Shown one piece after another: positions 54,163 through 62,117 of a stretch of 64,000 nucleotides of DNA. Location: positions 62,001 through 126,000 of the forward strand of contig SECS01000002.1 in the NCBI GenBank assembly GCA_004211435.1, written 5' to 3'. Below the pieces are notes generated by a model. The model saw nothing but the letters and a program-made list of their open reading frames with translations, did not search any database and was not told the origin of the DNA. Numbering within the stretch: the first letter of the stretch is position 1; every line of letters starts with the position of its first letter. The stretch comes from Novosphingobium sp. (GTDB taxonomy: Bacteria; Pseudomonadota; Alphaproteobacteria; Sphingomonadales; Sphingomonadaceae). A program made the position numbers and the translations under genes.

Positions 54163-55365
54163 TTGCACATTCACCAAGACGCATCGGCTGTAGCGCGCAC
54201 CATTGCGCCTGACGAACCGGTCATTCTGAACCGTCCGCAAGCCGCGGCGCGGGCAGCACGCTTTTTCGTCGAAAAGTTTCCGGGCAAGTCGCTTTATGCG
54301 GTCAAGGCGAATCCCTCGCCCGAACTCATCCGTGTCCTCTGGGATTCGGGTGTGACGCATTACGACGTCGCCTCGATCGCCGAAGTGCGCCTGGTTCGCG
54401 AGACGCTGCCCGAGGCCGAGCTTTGCTTCATGCACCCGGTCAAGCCGGCGGCTGCGATTGCCGAGGCCTACAAGGTCCACGGCGTGCGCACCTTCAGCCT
54501 CGACAGCCACGAAGAGCTGGCCAAGATCGTCAAGGCGACCGCCGACGAAAACGGCGAGCCGGCGGCTGATCTGCGCCTCTGCGTGCGCCTGCGCGTCTCT
54601 TCCGAATATTCGGAACTGAGCCTGGCCTCGAAGTTCGGCGTTGATCTGGCCGATGCGGCACCGCTGCTCCAGGCGACTCGCCAGGTTGCCGACTGGCTCG
54701 GCATCTGCTTCCACGTCGGCAGCCAGGCGATGACGCCGTTTGCCTATGTCCAGGCGCTCGAGCGCGTCCGCGCGGCGATCGTCGACGCGTCGGTCACGGT
54801 CGACATCATCGATGTCGGCGGGGGCTTCCCCTCGGTCTATCCGGGCATGGAACCGCCGCCGCTAGAGGACTACTTTGCCTCGATCCACCGCGCCGCCGAA
54901 TCGCTGCCGGTGTCGTACTCGTCCGAGCTGTGGTGCGAACCCGGCCGCGCGCTCTGCGCCGAGTACAACTCGCTGATCGTCAAGGTCGAGAAGCGCCGCG
55001 GCAAGGAACTCTACATCAACGATGGCGCCTATGGCGCGCTGTTCGATGCCGCACATCTCGGCTGGCGTTTCCCGGTCCGCAGCCTCGCACCGGTCCAGGG
55101 CGAGGTCAGCGAAGGCTTCTCGTTCTACGGCCCAACCTGCGACGATGCCGACTATATGGAAGGTCCGTTCCCACTGCCGGCGGAGATCGAGGCCGGCGAC
55201 TACATCGAGATCGGCATGCTCGGCGCCTATGGCGCGGCCATGCGCACCGGCTTCAACGGCTTCGGCCAGGGCGCCGCGATCGAAGTGTCGGACGAGCCGA
55301 TGTCGAGCCTCTACACGGGCCGCCGCGATCCGCGCGTTTCGGACAATGTCGTCTCGCTGCGCTGA
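54163..55365 (+). CDS. Ornithine decarboxylase (fold III PLP enzyme)
   Basis: This 400-residue enzyme makes putrescine from ornithine; some relatives also accept lysine. The PLP lysine is K48 in SLYAVKANPSPELIR. CFHVGSQAMTPFAYVQAL, DVGGGFPSVYPGME and WCEPGRALCAEYNSL are the phosphate and carboxylate sites, and YGPTCDDADYMEG carries the active-site cysteine-aspartate pair of the dimer partner. The length and text match the short eukaryotic-type decarboxylases of alphaproteobacteria. The start is a TTG (MHIHQDASAVARTIAP). A structured leader precedes it and a strong terminator follows. It would feed the carboxyspermidine genes upstream. Confidence 0.92.
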   Translation: MHIHQDASAVARTIAPDEPVILNRPQAAARAARFFVEKFPGKSLYAVKANPSPELIRVLWDSGVTHYDVASIAEVRLVRETLPEAELCFMHPVKPAAAIAEAYKVHGVRTFSLDSHEELAKIVKATADENGEPAADLRLCVRLRVSSEYSELSLASKFGVDLADAAPLLQATRQVADWLGICFHVGSQAMTPFAYVQALERVRAAIVDASVTVDIIDVGGGFPSVYPGMEPPPLEDYFASIHRAAESLPVSYSSELWCEPGRALCAEYNSLIVKVEKRRGKELYINDGAYGALFDAAHLGWRFPVRSLAPVQGEVSEGFSFYGPTCDDADYMEGPFPLPAEIEAGDYIEIGMLGAYGAAMRTGFNGFGQGAAIEVSDEPMSSLYTGRRDPRVSDNVVSLR

Positions 55366-55385
55366 GCCGATAACGTTCCAGCAAA

Positions 55386-55421
55386 AAGCCTCCGGGAGCC
55401 AAGGCTTCCGGGGGCTTTTTT
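55386..55421 (+). terminator. Intrinsic terminator of ornithine decarboxylase
   Basis: AAGCCTCCGGGAGCC and GGCTTCCGGGGGCTT form a 15-base stem with two G-U pairs around a two-base AA spacer, so the apex opens slightly. A run of six T follows. An A-run on the other side makes it effective in both directions, between convergent genes. Confidence 0.92.
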
Positions 55422-55436
55422 GTGCAGTGCGTGCGG

Positions 55437-57791
55437 TCAGGCCGCGCGTTGGTCCAAGTCGATATCGACCCGGCCGCCGACGATGTCGTCGAATTGTTCG
55501 ATCGGTGCCGGCCTACTGATCGCGTAGCCCTGGATCAGTTCGCAGCCCTTGCGCTTGAGCATGTCGATCTGAATCTCGGTCTCGACGCCCTCTGCCAGAA
55601 TCTCGACGTCGAGACCTTTCGCCAGCCCGATGATCGCGCGGATGATCGCGCGCGACTGCGGATTGGTTTCCATGTCGCGGATGAAGGTCTGGTCGATCTT
55701 CACCTTGTCGAAGGGGAACTGGCGGAAATAGCTGAGCGACGAATAGCCGGTGCCGAAGTCGTCCATCGAGATGTGCACGCCAAGCGCCTTGAACGCGTTG
55801 AGGATGCGCAGCGCGCCGTCGGCATCCTTGACCAGCACGCCTTCGGTGATCTCGATGTCGAGCCGCGAGGCTTCGAGCCCGCTCCAGGCGAGCGCCGAGG
55901 CGACGACCTCTACGATGTTGCCCGTGGTGAACTGCACCGGCGAGAGATTGACCGCGATCTTGAGGCCATTGGGCCAGCGCGCGGCTTCGCGGCAGGCTTC
56001 GCGTATCACCCACTCCCCGATCGGCACGATGAGACCGGTTTCCTCGGCGAGCGGGATGAAGGTCACGGGCGAGATCTGGCCGAGTTCGGGATGAGTCCAC
56101 CGCAGCAGCGCTTCGAAGCCGATGATGTCGCCCGTCGTGAGATTGGCGAGCGGCTGGTAGTGCAGCTTGAGCTGCCCCTCCTGCAGCGCGGTGCGCAGGT
56201 CGGCCTTCATGCGGAAGGCCTCGACGACCTGATCGTCCATGCCACAGTCGAAAAACCGGAAGCACGAGCGCCCATCGCTCTTGGCACGATAGAGTGCGAG
56301 ATCGGCGCGGCTGTGCAAGGTCTGCGCGTCGAGCGCATCGGTCGGCGCATAGGCGATGCCGATCGAGGCACCGATCGTGATCATCTGATCTTCGACCGTG
56401 AAAGGCGCGGAGAGCTCCTCGATGATGTCCTCGGCCAGTTGCGACGCACGATGGGGTGCGCGTTGGGTGAGAACCGCGAATTCGTCGCCGCCGAGCCGGG
56501 CCAGCAGTTCGGTCTTGTCGAGCAGCGCGTTGATGCGGCGCGTCACCTTGACGAGAAGCGTGTCGCCCATCGGGTGGCCGTAGAGATCGTTGACCGGCTT
56601 GAAGCGATCGAGATCGATGCAGAGCAGGCCGAGCGGCTGGGCCTCGCTGGCGCCTGCAAGGCGTTCTTCCATGGCCCGGTTGAACGCCAGGCGGTTGCCG
56701 ACGCCGGTCAGCGGATCGTGATTGGCGAGGTGGGCAATACGCGCGGCTGCCGCCTTGCGATCGCTGATGTCACGAACGACCAGCAGCGTGCAGGGCTTGC
56801 CGGCCATACTCGTACGGCGCAGGGCAGCCTCGATGTCGAGCGCCTCGGCATCGCGCCGGACGAGCGTCGTTTCGATGAAAGGCCCTTCGCGATCGGCGGC
56901 GGCGACAGCAAGATCGGGGATCAGTTCGCCGAGGTCGATCTGCACGGGGGCATCGGCTTCGTCATAGCCGGCCAGCTTCCAGAACACCGCGTTGGCGTCG
57001 ACGATGCGATCGTCCTCGAGCACCGCAAGGCCTTCCATCGCGGTGTCGGCGAAAAGCTTCATCCGCCGGGCCTCTTCCTGGCCATTGGAGATGATCCGGC
57101 GCTCGGTCTTGAGCATGACTATGCTGACCATGAGCAGCGCGACGACGAAGGCCGAGACGACGATCGTCAGACTTTGCGAACTGATGGAGCTGGGAGATAT
57201 CACCACCTGGGGATCGGGGATGATCGTGATCGCGGCCATCGAGCCGAAGTGGATCGAAGCCACGGCGAGTGTGAACAGAAGCGCCGGTATGACCGTGAAG
57301 CGCGTCTTGAGACGGCTGAAGGTCCAGCTTGAGGCGGCGACGAGCACTACGCCGGCGGCCGAGGCCGAGAGAATGGTCAGAAAGTCGTAATCGAGCCGGC
57401 CGGCGGTTTCGAGCGCGGCCATGCCGATGAAATGCATCGTCGAGATACCCACCGTCATCTGCAGCGAGCCCCAGACGATCGAGCGGATGTTCACCGCCGC
57501 GAAACAGACCGCGAAGCATACGGCGAAGGAGAGCACGGTCAGAAGGGGAGAGTAGGCGCTCGGCAGATGCGGCTGATAGGCCAGCATCGCGATGAAATGG
57601 GTCGCCCAGATGCCCGATGCGACGACGAAGGCGATCATCACGCTCCAGCGCCGCTGCGGCAGCGTGGCCATGCGACGGATGTCGCCGGCGAGGGTGAAGC
57701 TTGTGAGTTCGGTAAAGAAGCAGATCGCGACCGCGACCAGCAACAGACGCAGGTCATGCTCCTGCGTGATGCAGCTAAAGACCTTCAACAT
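55437..57791 (-). CDS. MHYT-PAS-GGDEF-EAL cyclic di-GMP enzyme
   Basis: This 784-residue membrane protein can in principle make and break cyclic di-GMP. The N-terminal seven-helix MHYT sensor (about 1-220) has three motif copies: WATHFIAM, STMHFIGM and ASIHFGSM. MHYT domains are thought to sense oxygen, CO or NO through metal. A PAS-like domain follows (AVLEDDRIVDANAVFWKLAGY). The GGDEF domain is intact (LLARLGGDEFAVL), but the product-inhibition motif RxxD before it is replaced by DKTE. The EAL domain is intact (GFEALLRWTHPELG, EITEGVLV, DDFGTGYSSLSY). The start at 57791 has a weak ribosome-binding site. Confidence 0.93.
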   Translation of the reverse strand: MLKVFSCITQEHDLRLLLVAVAICFFTELTSFTLAGDIRRMATLPQRRWSVMIAFVVASGIWATHFIAMLAYQPHLPSAYSPLLTVLSFAVCFAVCFAAVNIRSIVWGSLQMTVGISTMHFIGMAALETAGRLDYDFLTILSASAAGVVLVAASSWTFSRLKTRFTVIPALLFTLAVASIHFGSMAAITIIPDPQVVISPSSISSQSLTIVVSAFVVALLMVSIVMLKTERRIISNGQEEARRMKLFADTAMEGLAVLEDDRIVDANAVFWKLAGYDEADAPVQIDLGELIPDLAVAAADREGPFIETTLVRRDAEALDIEAALRRTSMAGKPCTLLVVRDISDRKAAAARIAHLANHDPLTGVGNRLAFNRAMEERLAGASEAQPLGLLCIDLDRFKPVNDLYGHPMGDTLLVKVTRRINALLDKTELLARLGGDEFAVLTQRAPHRASQLAEDIIEELSAPFTVEDQMITIGASIGIAYAPTDALDAQTLHSRADLALYRAKSDGRSCFRFFDCGMDDQVVEAFRMKADLRTALQEGQLKLHYQPLANLTTGDIIGFEALLRWTHPELGQISPVTFIPLAEETGLIVPIGEWVIREACREAARWPNGLKIAVNLSPVQFTTGNIVEVVASALAWSGLEASRLDIEITEGVLVKDADGALRILNAFKALGVHISMDDFGTGYSSLSYFRQFPFDKVKIDQTFIRDMETNPQSRAIIRAIIGLAKGLDVEILAEGVETEIQIDMLKRKGCELIQGYAISRPAPIEQFDDIVGGRVDIDLDQRAA

Positions 57792-57855
57792 TGTCTCGTT
57801 CGCGACCTCTCGTGCCCCATCCCGTTTAGGGGCGGACCGGAAAGCTCCCGGTTCC

Positions 57856-57950
57856 TTAGACCTTCGGACTAACCGAAACTGGTGAACGAAATCGTAGACG
57901 CCGCTCGGGCTTCTACGAGGAAGTTTTAGACCTTGGTCTAACCGGGTTTC
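57856..57950 (-). promoter_or_regulatory. Two dyad motifs spaced 70 bp upstream of the MHYT-GGDEF-EAL gene
   Basis: TTAGACC-TT-GGTCTAA (57926-57941) is a perfect seven-base dyad. TTAGACC-TTC-GGACTAA (57856-57872) is a near copy with one arm mismatch. Their starts are exactly 70 bp apart, close to seven helical turns, at about 65 and 135 bp before the gene start. Both are followed by CCG. This is the arrangement of paired operators for a dimeric regulator. No known consensus was matched. Confidence 0.5.
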
Positions 57951-57963
57951 GGGGCTCCATACG

Positions 57964-58026
57964 AGATCGGCCACGACGATGCTTAACGCATGCGCCGTGG
58001 CCGATCTTGAGGAACCCCGAGGGTTC
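57964..58026. repeat. Inverted repeats downstream of hemA
   Basis: AGATCGGCCACG (57964-57975) is repeated in perfect inverse at 57996-58007 around a 20-base loop that contains ATGC...GCAT. Next to it, GAACCCC-G-AGGGTTC (58012-58026) is a second small hairpin. They lie directly after the hemA stop on its strand and may act as a terminator, although no T run follows. Confidence 0.5.
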
Positions 58027-58033
58027 GGAGGGA

Positions 58034-59254
58034 TCAGGCCGCTTCGAGCAGCTCCATGTCCAGACGTTCCCAGATCTCGACGAGCGCGGCGGTCAGCTCG
58101 CGCATCATCTCCTCGCTGTGCGAAGGGCCGGGGGTGAAGCGCAGGCGCTCGGTGCCGCGGGGCACGGTCGGGAAGTTGATCGGCTGGACGTAGACGCCGT
58201 ACTCGGCGAGCAGGATGTCGCTGATCTTCTTGGCCTTGACCGGATCGCCGACCATCAGCGGCACGATATGCGTGGTCGAGGGCATGACGGGCAGGCCGGC
58301 ATCTGCGAACAGCGCCTTGAGCGTCGCGGCAGCGGCCTGCTGACCGTCGCGTTCGGCCGAGCTTGCCTTGAGGTGCTTGACCGAGGCGAGCACGCCCGCG
58401 ACGAGCACCGGCGAAAGGCTGGTGGTGAAGATGAAACCCGGAGCATAGCTGCGGATCACGTCGATGATCTTGTTGTCCGCGGCGATATAGCCACCCATGA
58501 CACCGAAAGCCTTGCCGAGCGTGCCCTCGATGATGGTGATGCGGTGCGCGGCTTCGTCGCGGTCGGTGATGCCGCCGCCACGCGGTCCGTACATGCCCAC
58601 GGCGTGGACCTCGTCGATATAGGTCAGCGCATTGTACTTGTCGGCCAGATCGCAGATCTCGTGGATCGGGGCGACATCGCCATCCATCGAATAGACGCTC
58701 TCGAAGGCGATCAGCTTGGGCACCGAGGGATCGGCCGCCGCGAGCAGTTCCTCGAGATGGGCGACGTCGTTGTGCCGCCAGACCTGCTTGTCGCAACCCG
58801 AATTGCGGATGCCCGCGATCATCGATGCGTGGTTGAGCTCGTCCGAGAAGATGATGCAGCCGGGCAGGATCTTGGCGAGCGTCGACAGCGTCGCGTCGTT
58901 CGAGACATAGCCCGAGGTGAACAGCAGCGCGCCATCCTTGCCGTGGAGGTCGGCGAGTTCGCGCTCGAGTTCGATGTGGTAATGGGTGTTGCCGCCGATG
59001 TTGCGCGTGCCGCCCGAACCGGCGCCGACGTTGTGCAGCGCCTCTTCCATCGCGGCGATGACCTTGGGGTGCTGGCCCATCGCCAGATAGTCGTTCGAGC
59101 ACCAGACGGTGATCGGCTTGGGGCCGTTGTGGCCCGCAAAGCACCGCGCGTTGGGAAACGCGCCCTTGTTGCGCAGGATGTCGATGAAGACGCGATAGCG
59201 CCCTTCTGCATGCAGGCGCTCGATAGCCTGGTCGAAAATCTTGTCGTAGTTCAC
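58034..59254 (-). CDS. hemA: 5-aminolevulinate synthase
   Basis: This PLP enzyme condenses glycine and succinyl-CoA to 5-aminolevulinate, the first step of heme synthesis in alphaproteobacteria (Shemin route). It has 406 residues and a GTG start ([14 protein letters not shown]) with AGGACGGG upstream. [68 protein letters not shown] and the PLP lysine in [14 protein letters not shown] are all present. The C-terminus [15 protein letters not shown] is typical. No FnrL or Irr site stands out upstream. Confidence 0.97.
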   Translation of the reverse strand: MNYDKIFDQAIERLHAEGRYRVFIDILRNKGAFPNARCFAGHNGPKPITVWCSNDYLAMGQHPKVIAAMEEALHNVGAGSGGTRNIGGNTHYHIELERELADLHGKDGALLFTSGYVSNDATLSTLAKILPGCIIFSDELNHASMIAGIRNSGCDKQVWRHNDVAHLEELLAAADPSVPKLIAFESVYSMDGDVAPIHEICDLADKYNALTYIDEVHAVGMYGPRGGGITDRDEAAHRITIIEGTLGKAFGVMGGYIAADNKIIDVIRSYAPGFIFTTSLSPVLVAGVLASVKHLKASSAERDGQQAAAATLKALFADAGLPVMPSTTHIVPLMVGDPVKAKKISDILLAEYGVYVQPINFPTVPRGTERLRFTPGPSHSEEMMRELTAALVEIWERLDMELLEAA

Positions 59255-59355
59255 AAAAGCCCGTCCTGTGAAATTTCTTGGCCTTCCCCCGGGCCTTTGG
59301 TCAGCGCCTTAGCCGAACCCCGGTGATTTTGCCAGCGCCTTTGATCTAGGATGCG

Positions 59356-60153
59356 TCACAGGATTTCCATACGGTTTAACCCGTAGTGAGCCAAAGCGGG
59401 CAGCAGCGCGGCCACGTCCTCGCCGTCGCGGGTGAACAGTGCGAGGTCGGGCGACGTGCGTACGAACGCTTGACCTTCGGTGAGGTGGGCCACTCGCCGC
59501 GCGATTCCCTGGGCGCCATGAACGAAGCCCACGCCGGGGCCAAAAACTTCGGCGAGTTCGCGTTCGACCAGAGGGAAATGGGTACAGGCGAGCACGACCG
59601 TATCGATCGTCTCGCCGCCGGGCTGATCGCGCAGCCCCGCGGCCGCGCGGGCATAGGCAGCGCGATCGACGGGCTCACCGCGCAACCGCGCTTCGGCGGC
59701 GGCGACGAGACCGGGCGCGCCATGGCGCAACAGCCGCTTGCCCTGGGCGAACTCGGCCTCGAGTCGATCGACATAACCCTGACGGATCGTCGCTTCGGTG
59801 CCGAGCAGGCCGATCGTGCCGGTTTCGGTCAGCGCCGCTGCCGGCTTGATCGCGGGGACGGTGCCGACGATCGGCACTTCGAGCACTTCGCGGACCATGC
59901 CGAGCGCGATCGTCGAAGCCGTGTTGCAGGCGATGCAGACCAGTCGCGGACGATAGCGTTCGGTCATGCGACCGAGCAGCCCGGCGACGCGCGCGGCGAT
60001 CTGCGCCTCGGTCTTGTTGCCATAGGGCAGGCCGGCATTGTCGGCGGCATAGATGATCGGCGCATCGGGCAATTGCGCGCGCAGCTCGGCGAGCACCGAG
60101 AGACCGCCGACGCCGGAATCGAACAGGAGGATGGGGGCGGAAGCTTCGGTCAA
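59356..60153 (-). CDS. murI: Glutamate racemase
   Basis: MurI converts L- to D-glutamate for peptidoglycan. It has 265 residues and starts with TTG at 60153, with GAGG upstream. LLFDSGVGGLSVLAEL and IIYAADNAGLPYGNKTE open the fold. The two catalytic cysteines are Cys76 in IACNTAST and Cys190 in VVLACTHFPLVE, each with its usual neighbours. GTVPAIKPAAALTETGTIGLLGTEAT is the interdomain block. It lies 101 bp upstream of hemA on the same strand and is divergent from plsY across a gap filled by a repeat. Confidence 0.96.
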   Translation of the reverse strand: MTEASAPILLFDSGVGGLSVLAELRAQLPDAPIIYAADNAGLPYGNKTEAQIAARVAGLLGRMTERYRPRLVCIACNTASTIALGMVREVLEVPIVGTVPAIKPAAALTETGTIGLLGTEATIRQGYVDRLEAEFAQGKRLLRHGAPGLVAAAEARLRGEPVDRAAYARAAAGLRDQPGGETIDTVVLACTHFPLVERELAEVFGPGVGFVHGAQGIARRVAHLTEGQAFVRTSPDLALFTRDGEDVAALLPALAHYGLNRMEIL

Positions 60154-60168
60154 AACAACAATCCTCGT

Positions 60169-60277
60169 CCGCCCTGAGCTTGCCTGTCCCCGCGGAGGCG
60201 GGGACCGAAGGGCCGCCCTTTACTTCGGCAACGGAGCAAAAGGAAGAACAGCCCTTCGACAAGCTCAGGGTGGGCGG
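60169..60277. repeat. Composite REP-like inverted repeat in the murI-plsY gap
   Basis: The outer arms CCGCCCTGAGCTTG (60169-60182) and CAAGCTCAGGG-TG-GGCGG (60260-60277) enclose a second, independent hairpin, GTCCCCGC-GGAG-GCGGGGAC (60186-60205). The right end includes CCCTTCGACAAGCTCAGGG, a text widespread in sphingomonad intergenic regions. The element takes up 109 of the 126 bases between the murI and plsY starts. Confidence 0.75.
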
Positions 60278-60279
60278 TT

Positions 60280-60879
60280 ATGGGTGCCGACATGGAGTGG
60301 ATTTTCGGCCTTTTGCTCGGTTACGCCCTCGGCTCGGTGCCGTTCGGCCTGATCCTCACGCGCCTGACCGGGGCCGGCGACCTGCGGGCGATCGGTTCGG
60401 GTAACATCGGCGCGACCAACGTGCTGCGCACGGGCCGCAAGGGCCTAGCCGCAGCGACTTTGCTGCTCGATCTTGCCAAGGGTCTCTTCGCCGTGCTGAT
60501 CGCCGCGCATCTGTGGCCGGCCGCCGCCGGTTTCGCAGCGCTGGGTGCCGTGCTCGGCCACTGCTTCCCGGTCTGGCTCAAGTTCAAGGGCGGCAAGGGC
60601 GTCGCCACGCTGATGGGCGTATCGCTCGGTCTCGCCTGGCCGATCGGGCTGGCCTATGCCGTGACCTGGCTCGGCGTTCTCGCGCTGACGCGGATTTCCT
60701 CGCTGTCGGGGATGAGCGCTGCGGTGATCGCGCCGATCGCCGCCTTGGCCACGGGGCACGAGATCTTCGTGCCGCCGCTGATCCTGCTCGCAGCCCTCGT
60801 GATCTGGATGCACCGCGCCAATATCGGCCGCCTGCGCGCCGGGACCGAGCCAAAGGTCGGGGGCGGCAAGGCCTCATGA
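60280..60879 (+). CDS. plsY: Glycerol-3-phosphate acyltransferase PlsY
   Basis: This inner-membrane enzyme transfers an acyl group from acyl-phosphate to glycerol-3-phosphate, the first step of phospholipid synthesis. It has 199 residues and five to seven helices. The three conserved loops are [36 protein letters not shown] and the C-terminal [18 protein letters not shown]. The start at 60280 is supported by GGGTGG, which lies inside the upstream repeat; an ATG four codons later (60292) is possible. dprA follows after 10 bases, so they are cotranscribed. Confidence 0.94.
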   Translation: MGADMEWIFGLLLGYALGSVPFGLILTRLTGAGDLRAIGSGNIGATNVLRTGRKGLAAATLLLDLAKGLFAVLIAAHLWPAAAGFAALGAVLGHCFPVWLKFKGGKGVATLMGVSLGLAWPIGLAYAVTWLGVLALTRISSLSGMSAAVIAPIAALATGHEIFVPPLILLAALVIWMHRANIGRLRAGTEPKVGGGKAS

Positions 60880-60889
60880 GCGAGGCGGC

Positions 60890-61987
60890 GTGAGCGAGGG
60901 GCGAGGCGGGCTGAACCAGGCCGAGGCCTTCGCCCGTATCCGCCTGCTGCGCTCACCCAATATCGGGCCGATCGGCTATCGCCAGCTCCTGCTGCGGTTC
61001 GGCGATGCCGTGGCCGCGCTCGCGGCCTTGCCCGATCTCGCAGCGCGTGGCGGGCGGCCCTATCGGCCCGCACTCGAATCGCGCGTGATTGAGGAGATCG
61101 CCGGCGTGAAGCGCGCCGGCGCGCGCTATCTGTTCCATGACCTGCCGGACTATCCGGCGCTGCTCGCCCGGATCGACAGCGCGCCCCCGATCCTGACGAT
61201 TCGCGGCGACGCGACGCTGGCGTCGCGCCCCGCCGTGGCGGTGGTCGGCGCGCGCAACGCTTCGGCGGCGGCGGTGAAACTGGCGCGCGATTTCGCGGCG
61301 GGGCTGGCCGAGGCCGGCCTCGTCGTGGTCTCGGGCCTGGCACGCGGCATCGACGGCGCGGCGCATCGTGGTGCCTTGTCGGTCGGATCTACCATCGGGG
61401 TGATCGCCAGCGGCATCGACGTGGCCTATCCGCCCGAGCACGCCGAGCTTCAGGACGAGGTCGCCACGCGCGGCCTGCTGGTGGCCGAACAGCCTATCGG
61501 CACCGAGCCACTGGCCCGGCACTTTCCCTCGCGAAACCGCATCATCGCCGGGCTCGCCGCGGGAACTCTGGTGGTCGAGGCAGCGCCCAAGTCGGGCTCG
61601 CTGATCACGGCGCGCCTGGCGGGCGAGTTCGGGCGCGAGGTCATGGCGATCCCGGGCTCGCCGCTCGACAGCCGTTCGCACGGTTGCAACCAGCTGATCC
61701 GCGAAGGCGCAGTGCTCGTGCAGACGCCCGACGATGTGATCGAGTTGCTCTCGGGCTACGATGGAGCGCCGCGCGAAGCGGTGCCGATCATGCACGTGGT
61801 CGAGGAGGTGGCCGATGGATCTGCCGACATCGCCGGTCTGCTCACCACGGCCCCGATCGCGGTCGACGAACTCATCCGCCAGAGCGGCGAGAGCCCCGCG
61901 GCGGTGCAACTCGCCCTGCTCGAACTCGAGATCACCGGTCGCCTGACACGTCATGCCGCCGGCAGGGTCTCGCTCGCCGGCGGCTGA
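60890..61987 (+). CDS. dprA: DNA-processing protein DprA
   Basis: DprA loads RecA on incoming single-stranded DNA in natural transformation. The protein has 365 residues from the GTG at 60890. The N-terminal SAM-like helical domain (about 1-85) is followed by the Rossmann domain (about 95-300) with VAVVGARNASAAAVKLA, VSGLARGIDGAAHRGAL and FPSRNRIIAGLAAGTLVVEAAPKSG. A C-terminal winged-helix domain (about 300-365, PIAVDELIRQSGESPAAVQLALLELEITGRLTRHAAGRVSL) completes it. plsY lies just upstream, as in many alphaproteobacteria. Confidence 0.94.
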   Translation: MSEGRGGLNQAEAFARIRLLRSPNIGPIGYRQLLLRFGDAVAALAALPDLAARGGRPYRPALESRVIEEIAGVKRAGARYLFHDLPDYPALLARIDSAPPILTIRGDATLASRPAVAVVGARNASAAAVKLARDFAAGLAEAGLVVVSGLARGIDGAAHRGALSVGSTIGVIASGIDVAYPPEHAELQDEVATRGLLVAEQPIGTEPLARHFPSRNRIIAGLAAGTLVVEAAPKSGSLITARLAGEFGREVMAIPGSPLDSRSHGCNQLIREGAVLVQTPDDVIELLSGYDGAPREAVPIMHVVEEVADGSADIAGLLTTAPIAVDELIRQSGESPAAVQLALLELEITGRLTRHAAGRVSLAGG

Positions 61988-62004
61988 TCGCCCGAGCGGC
62001 GTCA

Positions 62005-62020
62005 ACCCCTGAACAGGGGT
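62005..62020. terminator. Short hairpin after dprA
   Basis: ACCCCT-GAAC-AGGGGT forms a perfect six-base stem 18 bases after the dprA stop. No T run follows, so termination would be weak. It belongs to the same CCCCT/AGGGG family as the hairpins at 10485 and 39804. Confidence 0.4.
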
Positions 62021-62052
62021 ATGTGAGAGTAATGTCCCGTAAATTCCGTCAC

Positions 62053-62080
62053 TTGATCGAAAGTATCGATAAAGTATGAT
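62053..62080 (+). promoter_or_regulatory. Promoter of the secreted unknown gene, with a dyad in the spacer
   Basis: TTGATC (62053-62058) and TATGAT (62075-62080) are 16 bases apart and fit a sigma70 promoter, with five of six matches in the -10. The spacer contains ATCGA-AAGTA-TCGAT (62056-62070), which could bind a repressor. Transcription would start near 62087, about 31 bases before the ATG. Confidence 0.55.
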
Positions 62081-62117
62081 GCTCACGTCTTAGGGGAAGA
62101 CGACAAGGGGCATTACT

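Noticed and set aside
57792-59144. Extension of the MHYT-GGDEF-EAL frame far upstream through hemA
   Set aside because: The frame stays open on the minus strand over the hemA gene in another phase, but the MHYT domain begins at MLKVFSCITQEHDLRLL and the extra text is the hemA shadow.
59341-59354. TTGAT half-site upstream of hemA as an FnrL site
   Set aside because: The second half ATCAA is missing; it lies at the murI end and is only a half-match.
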